This document shows, piece by piece, positions 7,793 to 24,078 of a DNA stretch of 64,000 nucleotides. Location of the stretch: positions 1 through 64,000 of the forward strand of contig NZ_BAFC01000083.1 in the NCBI RefSeq assembly GCF_000248055.1, written 5' to 3'. Position 1 is the stretch's first letter, and each line of letters begins with the position of its first letter. Position numbers and translations under genes: made by a program. Source of the stretch: Gordonia sputi NBRC 100414. GTDB taxonomy: Bacteria; Actinomycetota; Actinomycetes; Mycobacteriales; Mycobacteriaceae. Below the pieces are notes generated by a model. It was not told the origin of the DNA, did no database searches, and saw only the letters and a program-made list of their open reading frames with translations.

Positions 7793-8493
7793 ATGTCATC
7801 GCCCGAGCTCGACGACCGCGCACGCGTCGACAGCCTCCTCGACGCGCAGACCAAGGCTGAACGACTCTTCGACGAGGTGGAGCGGCGCGGCATGATCCGC
7901 GCAGGAATCGGCGAGCGCGCACTCTCCGACGACATCCGTGACCTGGCCGCCGGATGTTCGGCGTCACGCGTCACTGGCACAAACGAATCGTCCGCGCCGG
8001 CGAGAACACCCTGGAGACCTTCCGCGCCAACCCGCCGGACCGGATCATCGCCGACGACGACATCCTGTTCCTCGACTTCGGCCCGATCTTCGAAGAGTGG
8101 GAAGCCGATTTCGGCCGCACCTTCGTCCTGGGCGACGACGCGCTCAAACGACGCCTCGCCGACGACCTGCCCCGAATCTGGGATGCTGGCCGCGCCTACT
8201 TTCGTGCACACCCCGAGATCACCGGGGCCGAATTGTTCGACCGCGTCGTCGAACTCAGCGAGGAAGCCGGATGGCATTTCGGTGGCGAGATCGCCGGACA
8301 CCTCGTCGGCGAGTTCCCGCACGAGAAGATCTCCGGCGACGAGATCGAGAGTTATGTGGCACCAGGTTCGTCGGGTCCCATGCGTCGCCTGGATCCGTCG
8401 GGGCGTGTGTGCCATTGGATTCTCGAGGTGCATCTCGTCGAACCCGACCGTCGATTCGGTGGCTTCTACGAGGAACTCCTCGACCTTCCGTGA
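7793..8493 (+). pseudogene. M24 metallopeptidase-like protein (aminopeptidase P/creatinase fold), frameshifted
   Basis: Two frames together encode one protein of about 233 residues. The first 53 codons from ATG 7793 (GGAGGAG at 7781-7787) read SSPELDDRARVDSLLDAQTK to RDLAA. The rest continues in another frame from 7954 (MFGVTRHWHKRIVRAGENTL to FYEELLDLP). At 7952-7953 the DNA has GG where a codon such as GAG would restore the frame, so a single base appears to be missing. The second part carries M24-type elements: FLDFGPIFEEWEADFGRTF, AGHLVGEFPHEKI and WILEVHLV. It is either a recent pseudogene or a sequencing error. The first frame alone runs on to 8542 as nonsense. Confidence 0.8.
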
Positions 8494-9438
8494 GCAAGGA
8501 TTGTGTGTGCGGGGAATGAGACTACTTCCCCACTGCCGGTGACCTTTGCGCGCTGTATTCCCTGCAAGGGGTTTGCGGCGTATCCACCGCCTCTCGACGG
8601 TATTCACCATGTCCGGTGCCGTGTCGTGGCACCACGCGTATCGACGACCGCTTCTCCACCGCTGTCACGTCGAAGAGAGACTGGCCGGTCTCTCCGCTAC
8701 CGCTACTGGCGCGTGAACGTCACTCGGGCCTTGCGGGCTCGAATGTCGCCCTGATTCGTCGTGCGACGTCAGGGATTAGGACACTGTCGCGATGTCGTCG
8801 GGAAGAGGCTTTCGCTTGTGTGGTGGTAGCCACGCTGGACTTGAACCAGCAACCTGCCATTCTGCAAATGACCGCTCTGCCAATTGAGCTAGTGTCGCGT
8901 TGACTGAGGATGTGCTCTTCCGTGCGGTTCCAAGCCTTTTGGGCCCAGAATGCCGCACACCCTCGACCTTTCGGATGTCGGTCCTACTCGATCTCTCCTG
9001 TCTCGGCGAAGCTGCCACGCCCCGCCTCCACAGTCATGGAATACGCCCTCGACTGAACCATCTCGGACTGAAATTCCTTCCCTCGCCGCAACATTCGTCG
9101 CTACTGACCACACCTGGCAGGTGTCGGGTCACCGATCGGCTCTCCCGGCTCTCACCGTCAGATCGCTTCGACGTTGCCTCCACCCTGGGGTGAAGGTTCC
9201 GGCTCGGAGTGCATGGGGTACCGGAACTTCTCCCGGCGACGGATGTCACCCCGCCTTTCACCGGATCACTCCGGCTTATGCGCCATGCCGCATTCGTATG
9301 TCGATGTAGTTGTCAAACGTCCTGCACCACTTGGGTTGTCGTCGTCGAGCAGTGCGAGTAGCGACTCTAAGCGGTCCGGCTACGACGCACAACAGATTTT
9401 CTGCCGAGTCCGAGAACACCGACATTGAGCGGTACTCC
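8494..9438. other. 945-bp stretch without a protein gene; contains one tRNA-like element
   Basis: I find no credible coding frame between the broken peptidase and the coiled-coil gene. Short frames here lack ribosome sites and family features, and one is only the translation of the tRNA-like element at 8824-8898. Base composition looks less GC-rich than the flanks. No inverted terminal repeats, integrase or phage remnant is visible. Confidence 0.5.
8824..8898 (-). tRNA. tRNA-like gene, anticodon GCA (Cys), with a poorly paired acceptor stem
   Basis: On the minus strand the D arm (GCTC, loop AATTGGCA, GAGC), the anticodon arm (GTCAT, loop TTGCAGA, ATGGC; anticodon GCA at 8863-8865), a 5-base variable loop and the T arm (GCTGG, loop TTCAAGT, CCAGC) all pair well. 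The acceptor stem does not: GCGACAC against GTGGCTA gives only four pairs of seven. CCA occurs directly after it, twice. It may be a decayed tRNA-Cys, a tRNA remnant left by an integrated element, or a divergent tRNA. The normal tRNA-Cys gene is presumably elsewhere. Confidence 0.5.
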
Positions 9439-10347
9439 TCAGTCCCGATCGGCGTCGCCCGAAAGATCGTCGAGACGCAGATCATCGAGACGCTGCTGTG
9501 CGCGCGATCGCGCGTCGGATGCCGATTCCAGAGCGGTCGCGGCTTCGTCCCGCTGTGACCGCGCTGTCTCCGCCGCTCGCTGGGCGAAGCGCTGCTCCTG
9601 TTCGGCACGATCCAGTTCCGCGCGCATCCGCGCGACTCGGCCCGCGAGATCGGTAGCGGCGCGCTCGGCATCGTCGACGCTGCGCTGAGCGCTATCGAGT
9701 TCGACGGTCGCCGAGTCGACGTCTGCGGTGTGTCGATCGAGAAGCGCTCTGGCGGCGTCGATCTCCGCTGCGCGGTCGGCCGTCGAACCCTCTTCAGCGG
9801 TGGATGAGGGTTCGGGCACCTCTGCGGTCGCCTCGTCGGCGGGTCCCGGCGAATCGGCGAGGGCCACCAGCCCGGCCGGGCCGAAGCCGCTGTACTCCAT
9901 CGCGGTGACCAGCCGACCGCGACGCAGCAAGTCGGCCACCTGCTCGTCGCCGATCGCCGCACGCAGTGTCTGAACAGCCTCTCGTTCGACCGTCGTGCTC
10001 ATACCCGCGCCGATCTCGGTGGCGAACGACCGTAGGTGCTCGAGCGCAGTCTGCACCACATCGCGTCGTCGTGTTGACAGCTGCCGCAGGAGTTCGGCCG
10101 ACGAGCGACGCTGCGCCTCGCGGAGTTCGTCGGCAACGCTGAGCAGGGGGTCGAGATCCGTCGGCGAACGTCGAATCCACTGGTTGAGCAACCAGGCGAC
10201 CTGCGTCGGCTTGCGCGCACGCGCGATGTCGAGGGCGAACCCGGGAGCATCGGCCGCGCGTGCCGAACGTGTCAGTTCGCGCCTACGTGAGACGAATTCA
10301 TTTGGTGCGCAACCATACAACTCGTCCAGAGCGTCGTCGAGGTCCAC
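9439..10347 (-). CDS. Conserved coiled-coil protein of unknown function
   Basis: A 302-residue protein. The N-terminal half (1-170) is helical and includes ELTRSARAADAPGFALDIAR and KPTQVAWLLNQWIRR, a pattern found in uncharacterised actinobacterial proteins. A low-complexity linker rich in Pro, Glu, Ala and Thr (about 170-200) follows. The C-terminal part (200-290) is a long Ala/Arg/Glu/Gln coiled coil (VARMRAELDRAEQEQRFAQR). There is no signal peptide or membrane helix. It lies 10 bp downstream of the GNAT gene on the same strand and is probably cotranscribed. I do not recognise a biochemical function. Confidence 0.75.
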   Translation of the reverse strand: MDLDDALDELYGCAPNEFVSRRRELTRSARAADAPGFALDIARARKPTQVAWLLNQWIRRSPTDLDPLLSVADELREAQRRSSAELLRQLSTRRRDVVQTALEHLRSFATEIGAGMSTTVEREAVQTLRAAIGDEQVADLLRRGRLVTAMEYSGFGPAGLVALADSPGPADEATAEVPEPSSTAEEGSTADRAAEIDAARALLDRHTADVDSATVELDSAQRSVDDAERAATDLAGRVARMRAELDRAEQEQRFAQRAAETARSQRDEAATALESASDARSRAQQRLDDLRLDDLSGDADRD

Positions 10348-10357
10348 GCGCGAACCC

Positions 10358-11125
10358 TCAGATACCGAACTCGATGATCGCTCGCTCGCCGAACTTCCGA
10401 AAGCCCATGCGCTGCAACAGCGGCGACGATGTAGCGGTCTCGGCGTGCACGAGCCCGAGCGAGGCTCCCCGACGTCGCGCGTCGTGTAGTCGAGCGACGA
10501 TCAACGCGCGGTAGATGCCGCGACCCCGATGAGCGGGCAGGACGGCACCACCCCACATGCGAGCGACCTCACCCTCGATCGTGTAGCCGCCGGCGCCGGC
10601 CGCGTCGAGACCGTCGCGCGATGAGACGCCAGCCACGAAAAGGCCGGGCGGCGTGTCGTTCCGCGTGGCAGCGTCGTCGAGGATGGGTGGCGGAAAACCC
10701 CAGGCATCGAGGGAGATTCGGGCGAACTCGGCGATTCCGGCATCATCGTCGACGCGGCGCGCAACCACGTCGTCGGGCATCGGTATCCGGTCGACGATCT
10801 CGACCGCCGTCTTGAGCGCGACGATGTCGCGGACGGCGATCGTAGTGGCATCGCGTCGCTCGAGTTCGGCATCGTCGATACCCCCGAACAGTCCCGGCGC
10901 GCGTGTGAAGCGCACTCGTCGAGCGTCGAGTCGGCTCGCGTGGGCAGCAGCCTCATCGAGCACAACGATCGGATCGCGTTGTGCCCCGTGATAGTTCAGG
11001 AGGGTGGCGATTCCGTCGATCACATAGAACTCGTAACCGTCGATCTCGAGATGACGCGAGCCGACCGGATGCCAGGACGATGTCCACCGTATCGACTCAG
11101 CGCGTACGCGCTCCGGTGTCCACAT
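10358..11125 (-). CDS. GNAT family N-acetyltransferase
   Basis: A protein of 255 residues. The acetyl-CoA-binding motif A is near the C terminus: MWGGAVLPAHRGRGIYRALIVARL (R-x-x-G-x-G/A pattern), followed by GLVHAETATSSPLLQRMGF, the usual last strand-turn-helix. The N-terminal half is divergent, as in two-domain GNATs. The start is uncertain: ATG 11125 is given, but GTG 11164 in the same frame is possible. It is divergent from furA and heads an apparent two-gene unit with the coiled-coil gene. The substrate is unknown. Confidence 0.8.
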   Translation of the reverse strand: MWTPERVRAESIRWTSSWHPVGSRHLEIDGYEFYVIDGIATLLNYHGAQRDPIVVLDEAAAHASRLDARRVRFTRAPGLFGGIDDAELERRDATTIAVRDIVALKTAVEIVDRIPMPDDVVARRVDDDAGIAEFARISLDAWGFPPPILDDAATRNDTPPGLFVAGVSSRDGLDAAGAGGYTIEGEVARMWGGAVLPAHRGRGIYRALIVARLHDARRRGASLGLVHAETATSSPLLQRMGFRKFGERAIIEFGI

Positions 11126-11170
11126 CACCAGACCAGCGTGCCACAGCGGAGACGCGCCGATCACGCCGTC

Positions 11171-11222
11171 TCAGTTTGAGAGAAATCCTGAATCATTCCA
11201 GAATGCGTTGCATACTGTCGAG
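11171..11222 (+). promoter_or_regulatory. furA promoter and probable FurA-binding AT-rich region
   Basis: An AT-rich island interrupts GC-rich DNA. CATACT at 11211-11216 fits a -10 element and would start transcription at about 11222-11223, on or next to the GTG start codon, giving a leaderless furA mRNA as described for mycobacteria. The segment GAATCATTCCAGAAT at 11190-11204 resembles the AT-rich FurA site upstream of mycobacterial furA. Confidence 0.55.
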
Positions 11223-11666
11223 GTGTCCCCCACGCCGGAGTACGCAGACCAACTGCGTGCAGCCGAACTTCGAGTGACCCGTCCGCGGGTCGCGGTGCTG
11301 CAGGCCGTGAACACCCACGCGCACGCCGACACGGAGACCATTTTTCTCGCTACACGCACGATGTTGCCCGACGTCTCACGGCAGGCGGTGTACGACGTAC
11401 TCGGTGCGCTGACCGACGCCGGACTCGTCCGACGCATCCAGCCGTCCGGTCTCGTCGCCCGCTACGAGGCGCGGGTCGGCGACAACCATCACCACACCGT
11501 GTGCCGTTCATGTGGCGCGATCGGCGATGTCGATTGCGCTGCGGGAACAACGCCGTGCCTCACGGCATCCGACGACAACGGCTTTGTGCTCGACGAGGCC
11601 GAGGTCATCTATTGGGGCATATGCCCCGACTGCAACCCAACGTCCATACCGGGGTCACATTCGTGA
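11223..11666 (+). CDS. furA: Ferric-uptake-family regulator FurA
   Basis: A 147-residue Fur-family repressor. The winged helix contains the recognition segment SRQAVYDVLGALTDAGLVRRI. Metal-site residues lie in DNHHHTVCRSCGAIGDVDC, and a C-terminal pair is present in GICPDCN. The protein closely follows the mycobacterial FurA pattern, and katG lies 36 bp downstream. It is known to repress itself and katG and to lose binding on peroxide exposure. The start is GTG 11223, which matches the usual N terminus (SPTPEYADQL) and a leaderless transcript; ATG 11208 in the same frame is less likely. Confidence 0.93.
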   Translation: MSPTPEYADQLRAAELRVTRPRVAVLQAVNTHAHADTETIFLATRTMLPDVSRQAVYDVLGALTDAGLVRRIQPSGLVARYEARVGDNHHHTVCRSCGAIGDVDCAAGTTPCLTASDDNGFVLDEAEVIYWGICPDCNPTSIPGSHS

Positions 11667-11702
11667 TCACAGCCCGAATCACCACTTACCGGAAGGAAGA
11701 CA

Positions 11703-13934
11703 GTGTCTGAAGAGAAGTCAGCCCCCGAAGCTCCCCCCATCGGTGAGGCACAGACAGAGCCTGCCGAATCAGGTTGTCCGATGCACATCCGCCCACCGGT
11801 CGAAGGCGGCGGCAATCAGCAATGGTGGCCGGACAAGCTGAATCTGCGTGTGCTCGCCCACAATCCGCAGGTCATTCGTCCCCGCGAACCCGACTTCGAC
11901 TACGACGCCGCGCTCGCCGACCTCGACGTCGACGCACTCGTCGGTGACCTCAAAGACGTCATGAAGGACTCGAAGTCGTGGTGGCCCGCCGACTTCGGTC
12001 ACTACGGCCCCTTCTTCATCCGGATGTCTTGGCACGCAGCGGGCACCTACCGCGTCGAGGACGGCCGCGGCGGAGCCGGAACCGGAATGCAGCGTTTCGC
12101 CCCGCTGAACAGCTGGCCCGACAACGTGAGCCTGGACAAGGCACGACGACTGCTGTGGCCCGTGAAGAAGAAGTACGGCAAGGCTCTGTCGTGGGCCGAT
12201 CTCCTGGTCCTCGCGGGGAACGTCGCGCTCGAGGACATGGGCCTGCCGACCAAGGGCTTCGCCTTCGGGCGTCCTGACGAGTGGGAGGCCGACGAGGTCT
12301 ACTGGGGTGCCGAGTCGGTGTGGCTGGGCACCAACCTGCGCTACCAGGACGGTAAGCGCGAGCTCGAGGAGCCACTGGGTGCAACCACCATGGGTCTCAT
12401 CTACGTGAATCCCGAAGGCCCGGAAGGTGTCCCGGACTACCTCGCGGCCGCAGCCGATATTCGCGAGACGTTCGGCCGGATGGCCATGAACGATGTGGAG
12501 ACCGCAGCGCTGATCGTCGGCGGTCACACCTTCGGCAAGACGCACGGCAACGGCGACGCCGAGCTTCTCGGCCCCGAGCCCGAGGCCTCACCGCTCGAAC
12601 AGATGGGTCTTGGTTGGAAGAATCCCCAGGGCACCGGCGTTGGCAACGACACGGTCACCAGCGGCCTCGAAGTGACGTGGACTCACACACCGACCAAGTG
12701 GGACAACAGCTTCCTCGAGATCCTGTACGGCAATGAGTGGGAACTCTTCAAGAGTCCCGCGGGCGCCAATCAGTGGCGACCGAAGGACGGCGGCTGGGCC
12801 AATTCGGTGCCAATGGCCCAGGGCAACGGGAAGACCCACCCGTCGATGCTCACCACCGACCTGACGATGCGTTTCGACCCGATCTACGGGGAGATCACCC
12901 GCCGTTGGCTCGACCATCCCGAAGAACTCGCCGACGAGTTCGCGAAGGCGTGGTTCAAGCTCCTCCATCGCGACATGGGGCCTGCCATCCGCTACCGCGG
13001 TCCGCTCGTGCCGTCGGAAACCTACATCTGGCAGGACAACGTCCCCGCCGCCGAGGGCCCGCTGCTCTCCGATGCCGACGCCGACAGCCTGAAATCCGCG
13101 ATCCTCGAGACCGGCCTCACCGTGCCGCAGCTCGTGTCCACGGCATGGAAGGCGGCGTCGACGTTCCGCGGTAGCGACTACCGCGGCGGCGCGAACGGCG
13201 GACGGCTGCGCTTGCAGCCGCAGCTGGGTTGGGAGTCCAGTGAGCCCGACGAGCTCGCTCAGGTCATCAGCAAACTGGAGCTGGTCGCCGAGCAGTTCAA
13301 CGCCGAGCCCGGCACCAAGGTGTCGTTCGCGGATCTGGTTGTTCTCGGCGGAGCTGCCGCGATCGAGAAGGCCGCCAAGGACGCGGGCTTCTCGGTGACC
13401 GTGCCGTTCACGCCGGGGCGGACCGACGCGACCCAGGAACAGACCGACCAGGACTCGTTTGCCTACCTCGAACCCCGCTACGACGGGTTCCGCAACTACG
13501 AGGGCAAGGGCAACGAACTGCCTGCGGAGTACAACCTCGTCGACAAGGCCAACCTCCTGACCCTGTCACCGCCGGAGATGACGGTGCTCGTCGGTGGTCT
13601 GCGCGTACTCGGCGCCAACCACAAGGGCTCGTCGCTCGGAGTGCTGACGACCAAGCCCGGCACGCTGACCAACGACTTCTTCGTCAACATCACCGACATG
13701 GACGTCGAATGGTCGGCATCGCCTGCCGACGACGGCACCTACGTCGCAGTCGATCGTGAGTCGGGCGAACAGAAGTGGACGGGTTCTAGGGTCGATCTCG
13801 CCTTCGGCTCGAACTCCGATCTGCGTGCACTCGCCGAGGTCTACGCCGAGGACGACTCGAAGCAGAAGTTCGTCGACGACTTCGTCGCCGCGTGGGCCAA
13901 GGTGATGGAACTCGACCGCTACGACCTGCACTGA
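11703..13934 (+). CDS. katG: Catalase-peroxidase KatG
   Basis: A 743-residue bifunctional haem enzyme that removes H2O2 and activates isoniazid in mycobacteria. Distal-site residues are Arg107, Trp110 and His111 in [11 protein letters not shown]. The Met-Tyr-Trp adduct is Trp110, Tyr234 ([10 protein letters not shown]) and Met260 (GRMAMND). The proximal haem ligand is His275 ([10 protein letters not shown]). Ser320 in TVTSGLEV corresponds to Ser315 of M. tuberculosis and is wild type here. The C-terminal pseudo-peroxidase domain (about 440-743) is present. The start is GTG 11703, preceded by GGAAGGAAG at 11691-11699. It is cotranscribed with furA and ends at a strong terminator. Confidence 0.97.
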   Translation: MSEEKSAPEAPPIGEAQTEPAESGCPMHIRPPVEGGGNQQWWPDKLNLRVLAHNPQVIRPREPDFDYDAALADLDVDALVGDLKDVMKDSKSWWPADFGHYGPFFIRMSWHAAGTYRVEDGRGGAGTGMQRFAPLNSWPDNVSLDKARRLLWPVKKKYGKALSWADLLVLAGNVALEDMGLPTKGFAFGRPDEWEADEVYWGAESVWLGTNLRYQDGKRELEEPLGATTMGLIYVNPEGPEGVPDYLAAAADIRETFGRMAMNDVETAALIVGGHTFGKTHGNGDAELLGPEPEASPLEQMGLGWKNPQGTGVGNDTVTSGLEVTWTHTPTKWDNSFLEILYGNEWELFKSPAGANQWRPKDGGWANSVPMAQGNGKTHPSMLTTDLTMRFDPIYGEITRRWLDHPEELADEFAKAWFKLLHRDMGPAIRYRGPLVPSETYIWQDNVPAAEGPLLSDADADSLKSAILETGLTVPQLVSTAWKAASTFRGSDYRGGANGGRLRLQPQLGWESSEPDELAQVISKLELVAEQFNAEPGTKVSFADLVVLGGAAAIEKAAKDAGFSVTVPFTPGRTDATQEQTDQDSFAYLEPRYDGFRNYEGKGNELPAEYNLVDKANLLTLSPPEMTVLVGGLRVLGANHKGSSLGVLTTKPGTLTNDFFVNITDMDVEWSASPADDGTYVAVDRESGEQKWTGSRVDLAFGSNSDLRALAEVYAEDDSKQKFVDDFVAAWAKVMELDRYDLH

Positions 13935-13949
13935 GTCGACTCATCACCA

Positions 13950-13988
13950 CCGATGCACCCCGCGGACATAATCCGCGGGGTGCATCGG
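13950..13988 (+). terminator. Strong hairpin terminator after katG
   Basis: A perfect 17-bp stem (13950-13966 with 13972-13988) encloses a 5-base loop CATAA and starts 16 bp after the katG stop. No U-run follows. The remainder of the gap to 14221 holds only the promoter region of the carboxylase gene. Confidence 0.8.
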
Positions 13989-14221
13989 TGTGTGTGGCAG
14001 ACCACGTAGTCTTACGCCATTGCCCGACACGTCGAGTAACTCCCCCGTACTCGCGCGTAGCGCAACGATTCGACACAATCGTCCGGGGCCGCAAGTTTTA
14101 CAGTCACGCGTGCGTCCGCATGGGCGTGACTCACACGCGGCCCTTAACCGCGGAGTTTCGTGCTTCGCACGGCGAGCGGGGGCGCTGCCGACAGCAGTTC
14201 CAGAAGAGAAGGGAGTCGGTG

Positions 14222-19777
<5,556 letters not shown>

Positions 19778-19815
19778 CACCGGCGCGCGATACATCGACA
19801 ACCGACCCGACGGCG

Positions 19816-19856
19816 CGGGGCCGGGATCAGAGAAACCTTCTCCGATCCCGGCCCCG
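19816..19856. terminator. Bidirectional hairpin terminator between convergent genes
   Basis: A 13-bp perfect outer stem (19816-19828 with 19844-19856) continues as a 5-bp inner stem after one mismatch, with an ACC apex. It sits between the carboxylase stop (19777) and the convergent FBP gene stop (19882) and can serve both. Confidence 0.8.
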
Positions 19857-19881
19857 TGGTCGTTGTCAGCGGGCTCGTGCG

Positions 19882-20430
19882 TCAGGCGATCTCGTCGGCT
19901 CCGGCACGTACGACGAAGCGTCGAACTCGGTCGCGTAGATTGTCGATCCTGTTGAGTCTCACCGCTTCCCGATCCTGACCGGCCATCGCCGAGGACGGCA
20001 GCCGGTGGACGTTGCGTGAACACTCGAAGTGCGAGCAAATCAGTGTGCCGATCGTGTCGCCGCGTCGACCGGCCTTGCCCACGCGCCGCGCAGTGAACAG
20101 CAAGACTTCGTTCGGGATCGAGACGTCTTCACACAGTGCACACAACACGCGTGTGCGTGGCGGCACCACGCCCGCCCGCAGGCGCAGGCCGACGAGACCG
20201 TCCGCGGTTTCGGTGTCAGACACATCGGAAGCGCCAGTCACATCGGAGACGTTGGCGAGATCGACGACCAGGTAGCCGATGGTCGGCGTCTTGGGGTCGC
20301 GCCAACCGAGGTATTCGAGCTGATCCCAGTCGAGCGTGTCGAACTCGGCGGGCAGATGGAGTTCCTTGCGTTCCCGTACCGAGGCATTGACGAGGGACGC
20401 GCGCAGTTGTTTTTCGGAGAGTTGTCGCAT
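19882..20430 (-). CDS. FBP-domain protein (EF-G-binding, FusB-like zinc finger)
   Basis: A 182-residue protein. The C-terminal treble-clef zinc finger is visible as Cys97-x2-Cys100 (VLCALCED) and Cys132-x4-Cys137 (ICSHFECSRNV), the pattern of the FBP_C domain found in staphylococcal FusB/FusC fusidic-acid resistance proteins and many actinobacterial homologues. FusB binds EF-G and frees it from stalled ribosomes; actinobacterial members are likely translation factors, and resistance is not established. The start is ATG 20430 (MRQLSEKQLRAS); the open frame to 20568 has no conserved features. It is monocistronic, ending at the shared terminator. Confidence 0.8.
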   Translation of the reverse strand: MRQLSEKQLRASLVNASVRERKELHLPAEFDTLDWDQLEYLGWRDPKTPTIGYLVVDLANVSDVTGASDVSDTETADGLVGLRLRAGVVPPRTRVLCALCEDVSIPNEVLLFTARRVGKAGRRGDTIGTLICSHFECSRNVHRLPSSAMAGQDREAVRLNRIDNLRDRVRRFVVRAGADEIA

Positions 20431-20848
20431 GGTGAATTCACCTGTTTCGTGAGTGGCGTGCCGTCCCTGGGCCCTTGAAGACACTGGAACCTTGGAGTCT
20501 GGAACCCCTGGAGACGGCACGAAGCAATGAGGACAGCCAGACCGGCGTACGAACGATCGCGCGCTCACCGAATACGGCGAGCGCGCACTCAGCGCAGACG
20601 GCTATCTGTTGTCGGCATGCACGCCGACAACCCCCTCACGCCGCACGAGGCGGACAGATGGTGCAGACACGTGCTCGAGTCTGCCGTCGACCTCGTGTCG
20701 CCGTCAACGTGATTAGCCAACCAACGGGTCATCGCTCGCCCGGCGCGAGCCCCTGGTTGTGGCTATGCTGGCGGTTTCCCGACGCGCCGAAGCGACCTCA
20801 CGGTGGCTCCGACCGCGACGCCGGGGCCACCCGCGGAAGGAGCGCACC
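20431..20848. other. 418-bp divergent intergenic region upstream of the URC operon
   Basis: No credible gene is seen. The region must hold promoters for the FBP gene (leftward) and URC1 (rightward). TATGCT at 20764-20769 is the only candidate -10 element I noticed for URC1, without a convincing -35. No regulator gene or clear palindromic operator is visible. Confidence 0.4.
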
Positions 20849-22128
<1,280 letters not shown>

Positions 22129-22132
<4 letters not shown>

Positions 22133-23358
22133 GGGCGACGGACACGGTCGTCGATCCCCTCGCGACCCTGCACAGCACCGACACCATCCGCGACCGGGCG
22201 ACAACACTTCTCGCCCGCGCACGCGAGGGCCAATCGCACTGGTTCACCGTCGACGACGATGCCATCGGAACGACGGTCAGCCTGGTGGCGGACGTCACAC
22301 GGGCACGCTACCCCGACCTCGACGTCCCGTTCCACAGCCGATGGCGCCACTTCGAGGCCGCGGGAGTCGACAGGGTCGCCGGGCTGGCGCAGCGGATGAG
22401 TACGTTCACTGTGGCTGAACGGATCAGCACGCGTATCGACCTCGCCGTCGTGAGTGTGTTGCTCGACGCGGGCGCAGGCCCGCAGTGGCACTTCGACGAG
22501 CCTGTCACCGACATACGCCTCACCCGCTCAGAGGGACTCGGCGTCGCCAGTTTCCACGCGTTCACCGATGGTCTGTTCTCCAGCACCGACGAGGATCCAC
22601 TGCGCGTCGACGCAGCAGGTCTGCGAGCACTGACCGCTGACCAACTCGCGCAGGCATTCCAGGTGACTGCCGACAATCCGCTTGTCGGCGTCGAGGGCAG
22701 GCTCGGGCTGCTCCACGAACTCGCCGACGTGCTGGAGGCGACGCCGGGTGTCTTCGGGCAGGACGGCCGCCCCGGCGGACTGGGGAATGTACTGATCGGT
22801 GGCACCGATGGTGTTCGCGCAGCTGACATCCTCGAACTACTGCTCACCTACTTCGCGCCGATCTGGCCCTCTGCCAATCGGATCGACGATCGGCCACTCG
22901 GAGACTGCTGGCGGCACAGCGATGTCGGTGGCGACGGCGTCACCACCGGATGGATGCCATTCCACAAGCTGTCGCAGTGGCTGACGTACTCGTTGCTCGA
23001 ACCCTTCGGCGACGAGGGAATCCCCGTCACCGGACTGGAGTACCTGACCGCGCTGCCCGAATACCGCAACGGCGGCCTGCTTCTCGACACCGGAGTCCTC
23101 GATCCCATTCCAGCCGACTGGTCGACACGCGAATGGCAGGTCGACGACGAGTTCATCGTCGAGTGGCGCGCGCTTACCGTGGCGCTGCTCGACGAATTGG
23201 CGCCACTGGTCTGCATCGAACTCGGACTCGACGCTGCCGCCACTCCCCTCGCGTGCATCCTCGAAGGCGGCACATGGGCTGCGGGTCGTGAGGCCGCCGC
23301 GCAACGGAGACAAGGACTTCCACCCCTGACCATCATCAGCGACGGCACGGTCTTCTGA
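22129..23358 (+). CDS. URC4/DUF1688 protein of uracil catabolism
   Basis: A 409-residue protein with the DUF1688 pattern: [26 protein letters not shown] at the start, [22 protein letters not shown], then [29 protein letters not shown], and a C-terminal [21 protein letters not shown]1688 is the URC4 family, required with URC1 for growth on uracil in L. kluyveri; its exact reaction is not settled. It is cytoplasmic, with no signal or membrane helices. It overlaps URC1 by 4 bp and precedes upp by 26 bp, a clear three-gene operon. Confidence 0.87.
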
Positions 23359-23384
23359 CCGTCCGAAGAACGAGAAGAGCACAC

Positions 23385-24017
23385 ATGGGCGGCACGGTTC
23401 ACGTCATAGATCACCCGCTGGTCGAACACAAACTGACGTTGATGCGTCAGAAAGAGACCTCTACCAACGACTTCCGACGCCTCCTCGACGAGATCTCGAC
23501 TCTGATGGCCTACGACGTCCTCGCCGACATCCCGATGCACGAGATCAAGGTCGAGACACCGATGGAGGTGACGACGGGACGAGTGATCGACGGCAAGAAG
23601 CTCGTCTTCGCGTCGATCCTGCGCGCCGGGACGTCGATCGCGGACGGCATGTTGAGCGTGGTGCCGGGCGCACGCATCGGTCACATCGGGCTGTATCGAG
23701 ATCCGAAGACGCACATCGCTGTCGAGTACTACTTCAAGATGCCCAAGGAACTCGCCGAACGCGACGTCGTCATCGTCGATCCGCTCCTAGCGACAGGCCA
23801 CTCGGCGGTCGCGGCGGTCGACCGGCTGAAGGAATATCAGCCGCGCTCGATCCGATTCGTCTGCCTCCTCAGCTGTCCTGAAGGACTCGCCGCGCTCCAC
23901 GACACACACCCCGACGTCCCCGTCTACACGGCCGCGGTGGACCGCGAACTCAACGACGACGGGTACATCCTTCCCGGCCTCGGCGACGCAGGCGACCGGA
24001 TCTTCGGAACGCAGTAG
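23385..24017 (+). CDS. upp: Uracil phosphoribosyltransferase
   Basis: A 210-residue enzyme that converts uracil and PRPP to UMP. The PRPP loop is [20 protein letters not shown], with [30 protein letters not shown] before it and the uracil-binding [19 protein letters not shown] at the C terminus. The length is normal. In this operon it most likely acts as the first step of the URC route (the role of URC6/FUR1 in yeast) as well as in salvage. A hairpin follows 15 bp after the stop. Confidence 0.93.
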   Translation: MGGTVHVIDHPLVEHKLTLMRQKETSTNDFRRLLDEISTLMAYDVLADIPMHEIKVETPMEVTTGRVIDGKKLVFASILRAGTSIADGMLSVVPGARIGHIGLYRDPKTHIAVEYYFKMPKELAERDVVIVDPLLATGHSAVAAVDRLKEYQPRSIRFVCLLSCPEGLAALHDTHPDVPVYTAAVDRELNDDGYILPGLGDAGDRIFGTQ

Positions 24018-24032
24018 GCACACCCACCCGCT

Positions 24033-24060
24033 GCAGGGTGCCCGCCGGGCGGCGCCCTGC
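24033..24060 (+). terminator. Stem-loop after upp
   Basis: The arms GCAGGGTGCC (24033-24042) and GGCGCCCTGC (24051-24060) pair over 10 bp, with one T-G wobble, around an 8-base loop. It lies 15 bp after the upp stop and 19 bp before the transporter gene, so it may end the URC transcript or attenuate read-through into that gene. Confidence 0.55.
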
Positions 24061-24078
24061 GTTGGGGACAATAGCCAC

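Noticed and set aside
7360-8610. 416-residue reverse frame over the LysE and M24 genes
   Set aside because: It crosses two forward genes, has low-complexity Ser/Thr/Arg sequence and no recognisable domain.
13892-14221. Upstream extension of the carboxylase reading frame
   Set aside because: It overlaps the katG end and its terminator, and the biotin-carboxylase fold begins at residue 2 of the ATG 14222 product.
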